From Acidobacteriota bacterium (GTDB lineage: Bacteria > Acidobacteriota > Terriglobia > Acidiferrales > UBA7541): a stretch of DNA of 64,000 bases. The DNA is taken from the NCBI GenBank assembly GCA_003166795.1, contig PMUS01000058.1, positions 14,498 through 78,497 on the forward strand, read 5' to 3'. Each line of letters begins with the position of its first letter. Positions within the stretch are counted from its first letter, which is position 1. Positions 17,111-25,027 of the stretch are shown here, one piece after another. Under the pieces are notes generated by a model. That model had not been told where the DNA came from. It did no database searches and saw nothing but the letters and a program-made list of their open reading frames with translations. Made by a program: the position numbers and the translations under genes.

Positions 17111-18898
17111 ATGGAAAATAAGGACGTCGCGAAGATTCTGCGCGAAACCGCGCAACTGCTCGAAATTGACGGCGCGATCATCGGCCGCTATCGCAGCTAC
17201 GAAAAAGTAGCCGAGCTGCTCTACAGCATTCCCGAGCGCATTGATGAACTCGCCAAGGATCCGAAAAAACTGAAGGAGCTGCCCGGCGTCGGCGACAGCA
17301 TGGCCGAGCATATCCGCGAAATTCTCGACACAGGCGATTACAGCCTGCGCAAAAAGCTGCGCAAGAAATACCCGCCCACTCTGCTGGACCTGCTCGAATT
17401 GCAATCGCTCGGGCCGAAGAAAGTCGCTTTCCTGTGGAGCCATTTCAAGGTCGCTACGGTAGAGGGCGTGGAGAAGCTAGCCAAGGAAGGCAAGCTGCGC
17501 GATTTGCCAGGATTCGGCGAAAAGAGCGAGCAGAATATCCTCAAGGCCGCCGGGCAGTTCAAAAATCTTTCCGGATCAGGGCGCGTCCGTATCAATGTTG
17601 CGGACGAAGAAGCGCAAAAGCTGGTCGCGTATATCTCTAAGGCGGGCGAGGCTGTTGAGTCCGTCACGCCCGCCGGTTCCCTGCGCCGCGGCCGCGAGAC
17701 CATCGGCGATCTCGATTTGCTGGTAACCATGCGCCCGGGCCACGACAAACAGAAGGACGTGGACGCCGTCGCGGCGCACATCCTGAAGTACCCCGGAATT
17801 GACCAGGAGCTGGCGCACGGCGAAAACAAGGTGAGCTTCAACCTCGGCAGCGGACTGCAGGTGGACGTTCGGCTGCTCGAGAAGAAAAGCTTCGGTGCGG
17901 CGCTGCTCTATTTCACGGGCTCGAAGGCGCATAACGTCGCGCTGCGCGGTCGCGCCAACGAAATGGGCTGGACGCTCAACGAATACGCGCTCACGACGCT
18001 AAAGGGCGGAAAGGTAGTCGCTAGCAAAACCGAGGAAGAGATCTATGCGAAGTTGAAGCTGGCCTATATCGAACCCGAGTTGCGGGAAATGACCGGCGAA
18101 ATCGAGGCCGCCGAGCAGGGCAAGCTGCCGAAGCTCGTGACGCTCGACGACATTCGCGGCGACCTGCAAATGCACACGACCGCGTCGGACGGAAAGAATT
18201 CAATCGAGGAGATGGGCCAGGCGGCGAAGGAGCTGGGATATGACTACATCGCGCTGACCGATCATTCGCAGGCCGTAACTGTCGCGAATGGCCTCGACGA
18301 AAAGCGCACCCTCGAGCAGATCAAGAAAATCCACGCCGCGAAGGTGCCCGGCATCACCCTGGTCGCCGGCAGCGAGGTGGATATCAAGAAAGACGGCACG
18401 CTGGATCTCGAAGACTACGTGCTAGCGGAACTGGACGTAGTTGTCGCGTCCATACACTCCTACATGAACATGGAGCGCGCGGAAATGACGGCGCGGTATC
18501 TGGCTGCGATTGAAAACCCTTACACCCAGATCATCGCGCATCCCACGGGAAGGCTTGTTCTCCGGCGGGAGGCGTTTGAATACGACATGGAGGCGGTTCT
18601 CGATGCGTGCGCGAAACACGGCGTTGTGATGGAGTGCAACGCGTATCCGGATCGGCTGGACTTGCGCGACGTTCACCTGCGTATGGCCAAACAGCGCGGC
18701 GTGAAAATCGTGATTTCAACGGACTCGCACACAACTCGAAACCTTCTATTTATGAAGTACGGAGTTGAAACGGCGCGCCGGGGCTGGATCGAGAAGAAAG
18801 ACGTGATCAATACGCTGCCGCTGAAAGAGTTTCTCGCCGCGCTCAGGCCCAAGCCGCCCGCCGCAAAATCCAAGGCAGCCAGACAGAAGTCCGCGTAG
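17111..18898 (+). CDS. polX: DNA polymerase/3'-5' exonuclease PolX
   Basis: This 595-residue protein has the full bacterial PolX layout. An N-terminal helix-hairpin-helix 8-kDa-like domain (LKELPGVGDSMAEHIREIL; LPGFGEKSEQNILKA) is followed by the family X nucleotidyltransferase palm (TPAGSLRRGRETIGDLDLLV, with the GS...DLD metal-binding motif, about residues 185-205). The C-terminal PHP exonuclease domain (from about 345) shows DLQMHTTASDG, IALTDHSQAV, ECNAYPDRLDL and STDSH. It fills short gaps in base-excision repair. All metal ligands visible are intact. Confidence 0.96.
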   Translation: MENKDVAKILRETAQLLEIDGAIIGRYRSYEKVAELLYSIPERIDELAKDPKKLKELPGVGDSMAEHIREILDTGDYSLRKKLRKKYPPTLLDLLELQSLGPKKVAFLWSHFKVATVEGVEKLAKEGKLRDLPGFGEKSEQNILKAAGQFKNLSGSGRVRINVADEEAQKLVAYISKAGEAVESVTPAGSLRRGRETIGDLDLLVTMRPGHDKQKDVDAVAAHILKYPGIDQELAHGENKVSFNLGSGLQVDVRLLEKKSFGAALLYFTGSKAHNVALRGRANEMGWTLNEYALTTLKGGKVVASKTEEEIYAKLKLAYIEPELREMTGEIEAAEQGKLPKLVTLDDIRGDLQMHTTASDGKNSIEEMGQAAKELGYDYIALTDHSQAVTVANGLDEKRTLEQIKKIHAAKVPGITLVAGSEVDIKKDGTLDLEDYVLAELDVVVASIHSYMNMERAEMTARYLAAIENPYTQIIAHPTGRLVLRREAFEYDMEAVLDACAKHGVVMECNAYPDRLDLRDVHLRMAKQRGVKIVISTDSHTTRNLLFMKYGVETARRGWIEKKDVINTLPLKEFLAALRPKPPAAKSKAARQKSA

Positions 18899-18917
18899 CG
18901 CTCGATTCACGCCGAAG

Positions 18918-19466
18918 TTACACCGAATACGAAACGGTGCCATCGTCCACGGTGCCGGCGGCCTTGGCCTTCGTCGTCACCGACGGAGATTTCGCGCCAC
19001 GGCGCATGGCTACGATTCCCGTGCGCACCACTTCGAGCAGGCCAAACGGATGCAGCAACTCGAGCAGCCGGTCGACCTTTTCCTCGCCGCCAGTCATCTC
19101 GACCGTGATCGAGTCCGAAGCGATATCGAGCACCCGCGCCTTAAATACGGTGGCCAACTCAAGCACCTGCGAGCGCGTCTCGCGGGACGCGGCGACCTTC
19201 ACCAGCGCCAAATCGCGCAGGAGCGCCGGATGGTGCGTCACGTCGTCCACCAGCAGCACATTCACCAGCTTGTACACGTTAGCGACGATGCGGCGAGCCT
19301 GATCCTCGTCCGCGTCGGTGACAATCGTCATGCGCGAAACCTCGGGTTTTTCGGTTCGGCCAACGGTGAGTGAATCAATATTGAACGCGCGGCGGCGAAA
19401 CAGCGACACCACGCGCGATAGCACGCCGGGTTTGTTTTCCACGTAAACGACAATCGTATGGAGCAT
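18918..19466 (-). CDS. ilvN: Acetolactate synthase regulatory (small) subunit
   Basis: The 182-residue protein has an N-terminal ACT domain (HTIVVYVENKPGVLSRVVSL, FNIDSLTVGRTE) and a C-terminal domain (SQVLELATVFKARVLDIASD through LLHPFGLLEVVRTGIVAMRR). It binds the catalytic subunit and confers valine feedback inhibition. It lies 7 bases downstream of ilvB on the same strand. The last 25 residues are a Lys/Ala/Thr-rich tail outside the conserved region. Confidence 0.96.
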   Translation of the reverse strand: MLHTIVVYVENKPGVLSRVVSLFRRRAFNIDSLTVGRTEKPEVSRMTIVTDADEDQARRIVANVYKLVNVLLVDDVTHHPALLRDLALVKVAASRETRSQVLELATVFKARVLDIASDSITVEMTGGEEKVDRLLELLHPFGLLEVVRTGIVAMRRGAKSPSVTTKAKAAGTVDDGTVSYSV

Positions 19467-19473
19467 GGCTGTC

Positions 19474-21252
19474 CTATTCGTCCTCGGCCGTTTCGATCAG
19501 CGGATTCGGCCGGCGAATCATTTCGTTGAGCGCCGCGCCCGCCGCGACCATCGGGTAAACCGTGTCTTCCTGCTCGACCTTGAAATCAATCAGCACAGGA
19601 CCTTCGTGCGCGTGCGCCGCGCGCACCGCAGGGACAACGTCGCCCCGTTTCTGGACGAGGACGCTCCGAATGCCATACGCCTGCCCGAGCTTCACAAAAT
19701 CCGGATTCAGCAGCGGCGTCGCTTCGTAGTTCCGGTCGTAGAAAAATTCCTGCCACTGGCGGACCATTCCGAGATAGCCGTTGTTGATGATGGCGATGTT
19801 CACTTTCAGATTTTCCTGCACGATCGTGGCAAGCTCAGCCATGGTCATCTGGAATCCGCCGTCGCCGACCACTACCCAGACGTCCGCATCCGGACGCGCC
19901 ACTTTTGCTCCGATGGCCGCCGGCAAAGCGAAGCCCATCGTCCCCAGGCCGCCCGACGTGATCAGCGAACGCGAGCGCTCGTGCTTGTAATACTGCGCTT
20001 CCCACATCTGGTGCTGGCCCACGTCGGTGACGATGATCGCGTCCCGGTCGCGAGTCTCGTGCCACAGGTCATTGATCACATGCGCGGCGTAAAGATGGCC
20101 GTTGTCCGGAAGATTCTGGATGTCACGAACAGCGGTATCGCCCTTGAGGCCGCGAATGTATTCGATCCAGTCCGAGTGGTTTCCCGGCTCGACGCGCGGC
20201 AGCAGTTCGAGCAGGATTTTCCGCAGATCGCCGACAAGCGCGACGTCCACTTTCACATTCTTGTTGATCTCTGCCGGGTCAATATCAATGTGAATCTTCT
20301 TCGCGTTGGGCGCGTACGTTTTCAGGTTGCCGGTCACGCGGTCATCGAAGCGCATTCCAAAAGCCAGCAGCAGGTCGGCTTCCTGAATTGTCTTGTTGAC
20401 CCACGCCTCGCCGTGCATACCCATCATGCCAAGATTCAGGAAGTGAGAAGCGGGCAGCGTGCCAAGGCCCAGCAGCGTGAGCGCCACGGGAATGCAGGCG
20501 CGCTCGGCGAAGGCTTTCACTTCATGTTCCGCTCCGGAGACGAGGATCCCGTGACCCGCCAGGATCAACGGCCGCTTCGCGTGCCGGATGAGTTCCAGTG
20601 CCTTTTCGTATTCTTCCTTGGCAGGTGAAAGATCGGGCCGGTAACCGCGCATCTTTGGCGCCGCGCCTTCCCAATCCAATTCGCACGTGCTCTGCTGGGC
20701 GTCCTTGGTGATGTCAATCAGCACAGGTCCCGGGCGCCCGGATTTCGCGACGTACATGGCTTCGCGGACGGCGTGCGCGATTTCGTCCGCGCGCGTCACA
20801 AGGTAGTTGTGCTTGGTGATCGGCAACGTGACGCCGGTAATGTCGGTTTCCTGAAACGCGTCGGAGCCGAGTAGCTTGCTGCCCACCTGCCCGGTGATGC
20901 AGACGATTGGCGACGAATCCATCATGGCCGTGGCGATGCCGGTGACCATGTTCGTCGCGCCCGGCCCGGAGGTCGCAACCGCTACGCCGACTTCGCCCGT
21001 CGCTCGCGCGTAGCCGTCCGCCATGTGCGTCGCGCCTTGTTCATGGCGCACCAGAATGTGGCGAATCGAGCTGTGACGCAGCGCGTCGTATGCCGGCAGG
21101 ATGGCCCCGCCGGGGTATCCAAATACGGTCTTCACGCCTTCGCGCTCCAGACACTCCCACAGAATTCTTGCGCCAGTCATTGTCGTTGGCTTTTCACCGG
21201 CGTTGGCACCGGCCTTGCTGTCAGCCTTTTCAGTCGCTTTACTGCTGCCCAT
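19474..21252 (-). CDS. ilvB: Acetolactate synthase catalytic (large) subunit
   Basis: This 592-residue ThDP enzyme makes 2-acetolactate or 2-aceto-2-hydroxybutyrate, the first common step of valine, leucine and isoleucine synthesis. Motifs include VFGYPGGAILPAYDAL, HEQGATHMADGYARATG (with the catalytic Glu), a central FAD-binding-type domain, and the ThDP/Mg site VVGDGGFQMTMAELATI...IINNGYLGMVRQWQ. The ATG at 21252 has GGGGAG 7 bases upstream. An ATG 24 codons in (21180) would remove a non-conserved Lys/Ala-rich leader. Expression is probably set by the attenuator at 21331-21494. Confidence 0.97.
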   Translation of the reverse strand: MGSSKATEKADSKAGANAGEKPTTMTGARILWECLEREGVKTVFGYPGGAILPAYDALRHSSIRHILVRHEQGATHMADGYARATGEVGVAVATSGPGATNMVTGIATAMMDSSPIVCITGQVGSKLLGSDAFQETDITGVTLPITKHNYLVTRADEIAHAVREAMYVAKSGRPGPVLIDITKDAQQSTCELDWEGAAPKMRGYRPDLSPAKEEYEKALELIRHAKRPLILAGHGILVSGAEHEVKAFAERACIPVALTLLGLGTLPASHFLNLGMMGMHGEAWVNKTIQEADLLLAFGMRFDDRVTGNLKTYAPNAKKIHIDIDPAEINKNVKVDVALVGDLRKILLELLPRVEPGNHSDWIEYIRGLKGDTAVRDIQNLPDNGHLYAAHVINDLWHETRDRDAIIVTDVGQHQMWEAQYYKHERSRSLITSGGLGTMGFALPAAIGAKVARPDADVWVVVGDGGFQMTMAELATIVQENLKVNIAIINNGYLGMVRQWQEFFYDRNYEATPLLNPDFVKLGQAYGIRSVLVQKRGDVVPAVRAAHAHEGPVLIDFKVEQEDTVYPMVAAGAALNEMIRRPNPLIETAEDE

Positions 21253-21280
21253 CGTAGTCTCCCCTCAGTAATTCTTGCGC

Positions 21281-21310
21281 TTTCTCTGTTTCTCTGCGGT
21301 GAAGGTTAAG
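21281..21310. repeat. Dispersed CTCTGTTTCTCTGCGGTGAA intergenic repeat in the ilvB leader
   Basis: The plus-strand text TTTCTCTGTTTCTCTGCGGT followed by GAAGGTTAAG is a copy of the CTCTGTG-type intergenic repeat. In the ilvB mRNA it forms the stretch between the attenuator terminator and the ilvB ribosome-binding site. Confidence 0.4.
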
Positions 21311-21330
21311 TTTTTCCCAAATTGTCGCCA

Positions 21331-21375
21331 GAAAAAACAAAACCCACCTTGCCAGCGTCTCTGGCGGGTGGGTTT
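21331..21375 (-). terminator. Attenuator terminator of ilvBN
   Basis: On the minus strand AAACCCACC (21375-21367) pairs with GGTGGGTTT (21348-21340). An inner GCCAG/GCTGG-type stem (21365-21361 with 21355-21351) sits above it, and the hairpin is followed by TGTTTTTTC. This is a strong intrinsic terminator about 80 bases before the ilvB ATG. A 9-base segment of the leader (21431-21423, GCGTCTCTG) is perfectly complementary to 21363-21355 inside the terminator stem and would act as antiterminator. Confidence 0.85.
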
Positions 21376-21404
21376 CGTGAGCTTTTGTTTCCTTGTTACT
21401 CAGC

Positions 21405-21494
21405 TCAGTGATGCCCTCCTGGCAGAGACGCGCACACGAGTCTTACTACTACAATTTCGAGAGGAAGCACGCCGAGTTTTCCGTCTCTCTTCAT
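21405..21494 (-). CDS. ilvBN leader peptide (29 residues, branched-chain-residue-rich)
   Basis: ATG 21494 to TGA 21407-21405 encodes 29 residues whose centre reads LGVLPLEIVVVRLV. It contains 12 Leu, Val or Ile residues, including three consecutive GTA codons (21452-21444). It lies 30 bases before an intrinsic terminator and upstream of ilvB, the classic arrangement of a ribosome-mediated attenuator. A ribosome stalled on the Val codons would leave the antiterminator segment (21431-21423) free. One reaching the stop codon would cover it. An in-frame TGA lies six codons before the ATG and there is no clear Shine-Dalgarno sequence; GTG 21470 is an alternative start. Confidence 0.8.
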   Translation of the reverse strand: MKRDGKLGVLPLEIVVVRLVCASLPGGHH

Positions 21495-21548
21495 GTGTTT
21501 GCGCCCAATTCACTGAGCATCCTGAATTGCAGGACGTTGGACGCAGTA

Positions 21549-21578
21549 ACGTTACCCCTCGGCAGCTTCCTGTGTCAA
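21549..21578 (-). promoter_or_regulatory. Putative promoter of the ilvBN leader
   Basis: On the minus strand TTGACA (21578-21573) is a perfect -35, followed after 18 bases by TAACGT (21554-21549). Transcription would begin near 21541, about 47 bases before the leader-peptide ATG at 21494. The position fits the attenuator model. Confidence 0.6.
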
Positions 21579-21713
21579 GAAAGTCTTCGTGTGGTGATTC
21601 TGGATTCAAACCGCGGCGCGGGCCCGGCCGGGCGCTTAGTGTCCTTCTGGAACTCGATAGTACCCCGGTCCTATTGGCGCCCACATGGCCGATATGTAAC
21701 GTGGAGGTAGGAC

Positions 21714-22085
21714 ATGAGCACCTCCCGGAGAACCGATATGGCTGCAGGAACGTGGCCGCAATTCAAGACCACCGTCGAGCCAGCGCCCAAGGCCCCGGAG
21801 GACGCTCGCACCAGGAAGCGCCTCAAAGTATCCCTCCCAGTGCACGTGCGGCCGTTTGACGCTCGATTCACGGAGATTGAGGACGTGGGGCAGGTAGTGG
21901 ATTTCACCCGCGACGGCCTCTATTTCAAGACATCCATGCCCCATTATTTTGTCGGGATGCGGTTGATCGTGACTTTCCCTTTCGGCGAAAAGATCTCGGC
22001 CCATCGGAAATACCTCGCTTCCGTCGTCCGCCTGGAACAGCTCGAAAACGATGCCCGGGGTATCGCGGTTCGCTTTCTCCTGTAA
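21714..22085 (+). CDS. PilZ domain protein (first of three)
   Basis: This 123-residue protein contains one PilZ domain: the arginine motif in DARTRKRLKVSLPVHVRP, then QVVDFTRDGLYFKTSMPHYF in place of the canonical D/NxSxxG loop, and a beta-barrel ending GIAVRFLL. PilZ domains bind cyclic di-GMP or act as protein-interaction adaptors. Here the loop reads DFTRDG, with Thr for the usual Ser, so binding is possible but not certain. The ATG has GGAGG five bases upstream. The protein has no other domain. Confidence 0.85.
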   Translation: MSTSRRTDMAAGTWPQFKTTVEPAPKAPEDARTRKRLKVSLPVHVRPFDARFTEIEDVGQVVDFTRDGLYFKTSMPHYFVGMRLIVTFPFGEKISAHRKYLASVVRLEQLENDARGIAVRFLL

Positions 22086-22238
22086 ACATCCCATGATTGG
22101 CTTTTGGGCAAGGTCCGGGGCAATTGGGCTTGTCACTCCTTCTCAGGTACGGCGACAATGAATCGTAACCGGATGTTGGGACCGCCCATCGCGGCGCCCG
22201 GAAATCGACGCTAAGACGGGAAGGCAGGAACCACAATC

Positions 22239-22766
22239 ATGTATGACCACGGACAAAAGACGCCATCCAAGGGCAAGAACGCCGGTACAGGCGAAGCCGA
22301 GCGCCGCAGCAACGACCGGCATATAGTCACAGCTTCGGCGGAAGTGGTGGAGCTAGGCTCGGGAGCCAAATTCTCGACTCGCACGACCGATCTTGGGCCC
22401 GGCGGATGCTTTGTGGATACAATGGTTCCCTTTCCAGTTGGCGCGAATGTCCGGGTAAGCGTTCACAAGGGCAAGACGCAGTTCGAAACCGGCGGAGTTG
22501 TGGTTTATTCTCAAGCCGGTTTGGGGATGGGAATTGCGTTCGAAACCCTGGAGCCAGAGCAGCGCGCGGCGCTCGATAACTGGCTGACCGAACTAACCGG
22601 AGAACGGCAAGCGCATAGCCACGAGTCAGGGTACGCGTCGAGCAGGCCTGCCGAGCAGCGCGGGGCGGACCACACATCACTGGTTCGTCTGGTAAGACTG
22701 ATGATCGGTAAAGGCATCCTCACAGAAGCAGAGGGCGCGTCAGTTCTGATCGACCCTGTACTATAA
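22239..22766 (+). CDS. PilZ domain protein (second of three)
   Basis: The 175-residue protein has a PilZ domain at about residues 20-115: ERRSNDRHIVTASAEV supplies the N-terminal arginine motif, TRTTDLGPGGCFVDT the D-x-x-x-G-G loop, and GLGMGIAFETLEPEQRAAL the last strand and helix. It is followed by a Ser/His-rich linker and a short conserved-looking helical end (LVRLVRLMIGKGILTEAEGA). This extra C-terminal helix distinguishes it from its two neighbours and may be an interaction surface. AAGGCAGGAA precedes the start. Confidence 0.85.
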   Translation: MYDHGQKTPSKGKNAGTGEAERRSNDRHIVTASAEVVELGSGAKFSTRTTDLGPGGCFVDTMVPFPVGANVRVSVHKGKTQFETGGVVVYSQAGLGMGIAFETLEPEQRAALDNWLTELTGERQAHSHESGYASSRPAEQRGADHTSLVRLVRLMIGKGILTEAEGASVLIDPVL

Positions 22767-22976
22767 CTTGCGGCCATTCAGCGAGTTATAGGACTGGCTA
22801 GTGCTAGGACCACATAATTCTGTCAGGCATGCAGATACTTCCCACACTAGGAATTATTTCCTCGGTTTATTTCATTTTGGCTTTGACTAGAAATTGCTAA
22901 GCCGTTTCCAATCAATGAAATCTGCACGTCGACCCATGGCAGAGTTCTTGCATCTAACGGATTGCGAGGGGGACCC
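22767..22976. other. AT-richer spacer between PilZ genes
   Basis: I see no gene here. The stretch around 22805-22925 (AATTATTTCC, TTTATTTCATTTTGG, ATTGCTAAG) is clearly lower in GC than its surroundings, as expected of a promoter region for the third PilZ gene. No confident -35/-10 pair could be assigned. Confidence 0.4.
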
Positions 22977-23321
22977 ATGGGAGAACGCAGGAAAGCAAGA
23001 CGGTACGAGGTTTACCTTCCCCTACAGGTTTGCACGTCGCGCCACCGCCCTGCCGAATTCCATACCGCTCAGCTTCGCGACATTTCGCGCTCGGGAATTT
23101 ATTTTCACTCCGGCGTTGCGCTAGAGCCCGGAACCAGCATCGAGCTGACGTTTGCGCTTCCCACAGAGAGAAGCCCCGGAGCGTCCGTGCTGGTCCGCGC
23201 GAGCGCCAGGGCTTTGCGCGTTTCCGAACTCAAGGGCGAACTTACTCCCATTTTCGGCGTGGCGGCTACGATTGATCGCATTGATTTTGTCCGCCCCGTC
23301 GTCGCGCACGCTGCCGCCTGA
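22977..23321 (+). CDS. PilZ domain protein (third of three)
   Basis: ATG 22977, preceded by GAGGGGGA, gives 114 residues that are almost entirely one PilZ domain. MGERRKARRYEVYLPLQVC carries the arginine motif and LRDISRSGIYFHSGVALEPG the canonical D-x-S-x-x-G motif. GVAATIDRIDF forms the final strand. With both motifs intact this is the best c-di-GMP-binding candidate of the three. An upstream in-frame ATG at 22962 would add five residues. Confidence 0.88.
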   Translation: MGERRKARRYEVYLPLQVCTSRHRPAEFHTAQLRDISRSGIYFHSGVALEPGTSIELTFALPTERSPGASVLVRASARALRVSELKGELTPIFGVAATIDRIDFVRPVVAHAAA

Positions 23322-23408
23322 GGCGGCCGGTCCCAACTTCGTGCGGGTTGTCTGGTCAATCTGCTGAGTTTTTCTCGCCGTTCGCTGTGCCACATTGATC
23401 TAGTTGCT

Positions 23409-23439
23409 TTCTCCGTGTTCTCTGCGCCTTCTTTGTGTG
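23409..23439. repeat. Dispersed TTCTCCGTGTTCTCTGCG intergenic repeat
   Basis: TTCTCCGTGTTCTCTGCG followed by CCTTCTTTGTGTG is a direct counterpart of 58219-58255 and 63891-63920, and lies between the third PilZ gene and the next hypothetical gene. Confidence 0.5.
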
Positions 23440-23525
23440 CCCTATGGTAAGTCTTGGGATTTCCCCCGGGGTCTCCGCAGTCCGAAAACCGCTACAATAG
23501 GCCGCGCTGTTCGGTACCTGCCACT

Positions 23526-23864
23526 ATGCCCGAAGATCATCCCTTCGAGACTCTCGCGACGCTCGAGCGCCAGATCTTGAGAGCGCTCTGTATCGGCGTC
23601 AGCGACGCCACTGATTGGGACAAAATCATTAGCCAATTGACGGACTACCGCTGGCGGGAGCCGGACCACGAAGTGGTGTACGAAGCGCTCCGAGCGGTCA
23701 AAAGCCGCGACCCAAAGACGCGTCGGGATGAGCTTCCGGCGCAGGCTACGCGAATGGGATTTCCCGACTTGGACTGGAGACTTTACTTCGAGCGCGGGAA
23801 GGAGCCCCAGCCGGAGCTCCAGGATTTAATCCGCAGCTTGAAAGCAGCGACGCTTGACAGGTAA
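23526..23864 (+). CDS. Hypothetical protein, possibly DnaB N-terminal-like
   Basis: From ATG 23526 the product is a 112-residue cytoplasmic protein with no signal or membrane segment. The pattern LERQILRALCIG..., IISQLTDYRWREPDHEVVYEAL recalls the helical N-terminal domain of replicative DnaB helicases, which also has an E-x-x-x-L start and a hydrophobic H-x-x-I/V-Y-x-A helix. This is a resemblance of spacing only; no helicase domain follows. A TACAAT box at 23493-23498 could be its -10. Function unknown. Confidence 0.6.
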   Translation: MPEDHPFETLATLERQILRALCIGVSDATDWDKIISQLTDYRWREPDHEVVYEALRAVKSRDPKTRRDELPAQATRMGFPDLDWRLYFERGKEPQPELQDLIRSLKAATLDR

Positions 23865-23890
23865 CGATCGCGCGGCGAGACAGGCCGGCG

Positions 23891-24793
23891 TCAGTTCTTG
23901 GCTGCGAGTTCGAAATCAATGAACCGATCGAGGGTCTCGACATCGCCGCCCACGAGTGGACGCCCGTTGACGTAAACCGTGGGCGTGCTGTTGACGTCCA
24001 GCGCCACGCCGTCGGCGCGATTGGCGTCCACGGCCTTCTCCGCGTCGGGCGAAGAGAGGCAGGCCTTGAATGTGTCCGCGTTGAGGCCCGCCTGCGTGGC
24101 AAATTCCACAAGCTTGTCCCACACGTTTTCGCTGGAAAGCACGTCCTGGTTTTCGAAGATGGCATCGTGAACCTTCCAGAAAGCCGCCGGGGATTGCTCG
24201 AAAGCGCAGCGCCCGCCCAGCGCGGCCGTCTGAGCCCAGGGATGAATGGTGGTCAGCGGAAAATCCTTGTAGACGATGCGTATCTGCGGATAGCGCGCCT
24301 CGACGGCTTTCAGTTCTTCGTATAACTCGCGGCAATGCGGGCATTGGAAATCACTGAACTCCACGAGCGTGACGCGAGCGTCGGCCGGACCCTTCGAGGG
24401 ATTCCCCTCAAGGTGGGCCTTCTCGCGATTAGACGCAAAAGGGTCGGCGGACATGTCGTACATTTCGCCCCGCAGAAGCGTCTTGCCGTCCTTGCTCACA
24501 AAGACTTCGCCAGTTTGAACTTGCTCGCCCAGCGTCACTTGGATGGGAACCAAATAGAAATCCGGCGACGCGGCCGGTCCGAGCGGGCCCAGCGTGACTT
24601 TAATATCGGCGCCCCATCCGAAGAAGTGGCGAACGAACGCCTCGGCGGATTTGAGCAGCCGGGCCTGCTCGGGAGAAACGACCGCTTGCGCGGGCGCTGG
24701 TGCGGTAGGCGGCGCCGTCGGCGCCTGACCAGCGCAAGGAATCGCCGCAACCGATAACGCAACTGCGCTGAGAATGGCAGACCTTACCGACAT
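23891..24793 (-). CDS. Exported DsbA-family thiol oxidoreductase
   Basis: From ATG 24793 there are 300 residues: a signal peptide (MSVRSAILSAVALSVAAIP), a Pro/Ala-rich linker, and an extra N-terminal domain of about 90 residues (LLKSAEAFVRHFFGWG..., GEVFVSKDGKTLLRGEMYDM). A DsbA/DsbG-like thioredoxin domain follows, with the active site FQCPHCREL (Cys151, Cys154) and cis-Pro loop NSTPTVYVNGRPL. The CPHC pair is the classical DsbA redox site, so oxidation of periplasmic thiols is likely. The N-terminal domain resembles the DsbC/G dimerisation module only in position. Confidence 0.88.
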   Translation of the reverse strand: MSVRSAILSAVALSVAAIPCAGQAPTAPPTAPAPAQAVVSPEQARLLKSAEAFVRHFFGWGADIKVTLGPLGPAASPDFYLVPIQVTLGEQVQTGEVFVSKDGKTLLRGEMYDMSADPFASNREKAHLEGNPSKGPADARVTLVEFSDFQCPHCRELYEELKAVEARYPQIRIVYKDFPLTTIHPWAQTAALGGRCAFEQSPAAFWKVHDAIFENQDVLSSENVWDKLVEFATQAGLNADTFKACLSSPDAEKAVDANRADGVALDVNSTPTVYVNGRPLVGGDVETLDRFIDFELAAKN

Positions 24794-24940
24794 CGAATGA
24801 GACCTCCAGCAAGTATCAAGGACAAAACAGCATAAAGAAAAACAGGGAGAAGAGCAAAAAGGAAAAGAATTCGGCAAGGGTGTTTTTCGCCAACGGTCAA
24901 ATTAGCGGCGAACCTTCGCAGGAGCGTGCAGGAGTTGTAG

Positions 24941-24959
24941 CGCCAGCGTCTCGCTGGCG
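24941..24959. repeat. Perfect 8-bp hairpin, CGCCAGCG-TCT-CGCTGGCG
   Basis: CGCCAGCG (24941-24948) and CGCTGGCG (24952-24959) pair around TCT. It lies in the 150-base gap between the dehydrogenase gene and the DsbA-like gene. Its core CCAGCGTCTC recurs inside the ilvB attenuator (21352-21361), so the two may derive from one element type. Confidence 0.5.
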
Positions 24960-25027
24960 GTTTTGACTCGGTCCATACAAGGAAAAGGAGCCGGCGGGAC
25001 GAAGAATGTCCTGGTTTCGCGCGGAGT

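Noticed and set aside
19465-20628. 387-codon plus-strand open frame opposite ilvB
   Set aside because: It is the complement of ilvB, whose motifs are unambiguous. The translation is Arg/His-rich with no family features, as expected for a GC-rich antisense frame.
21400-21684. 94-codon minus-strand frame across the ilvB leader
   Set aside because: It is in a different frame from the branched-chain-rich leader, has no domain and overlaps the promoter. The short leader frame explains the region better.
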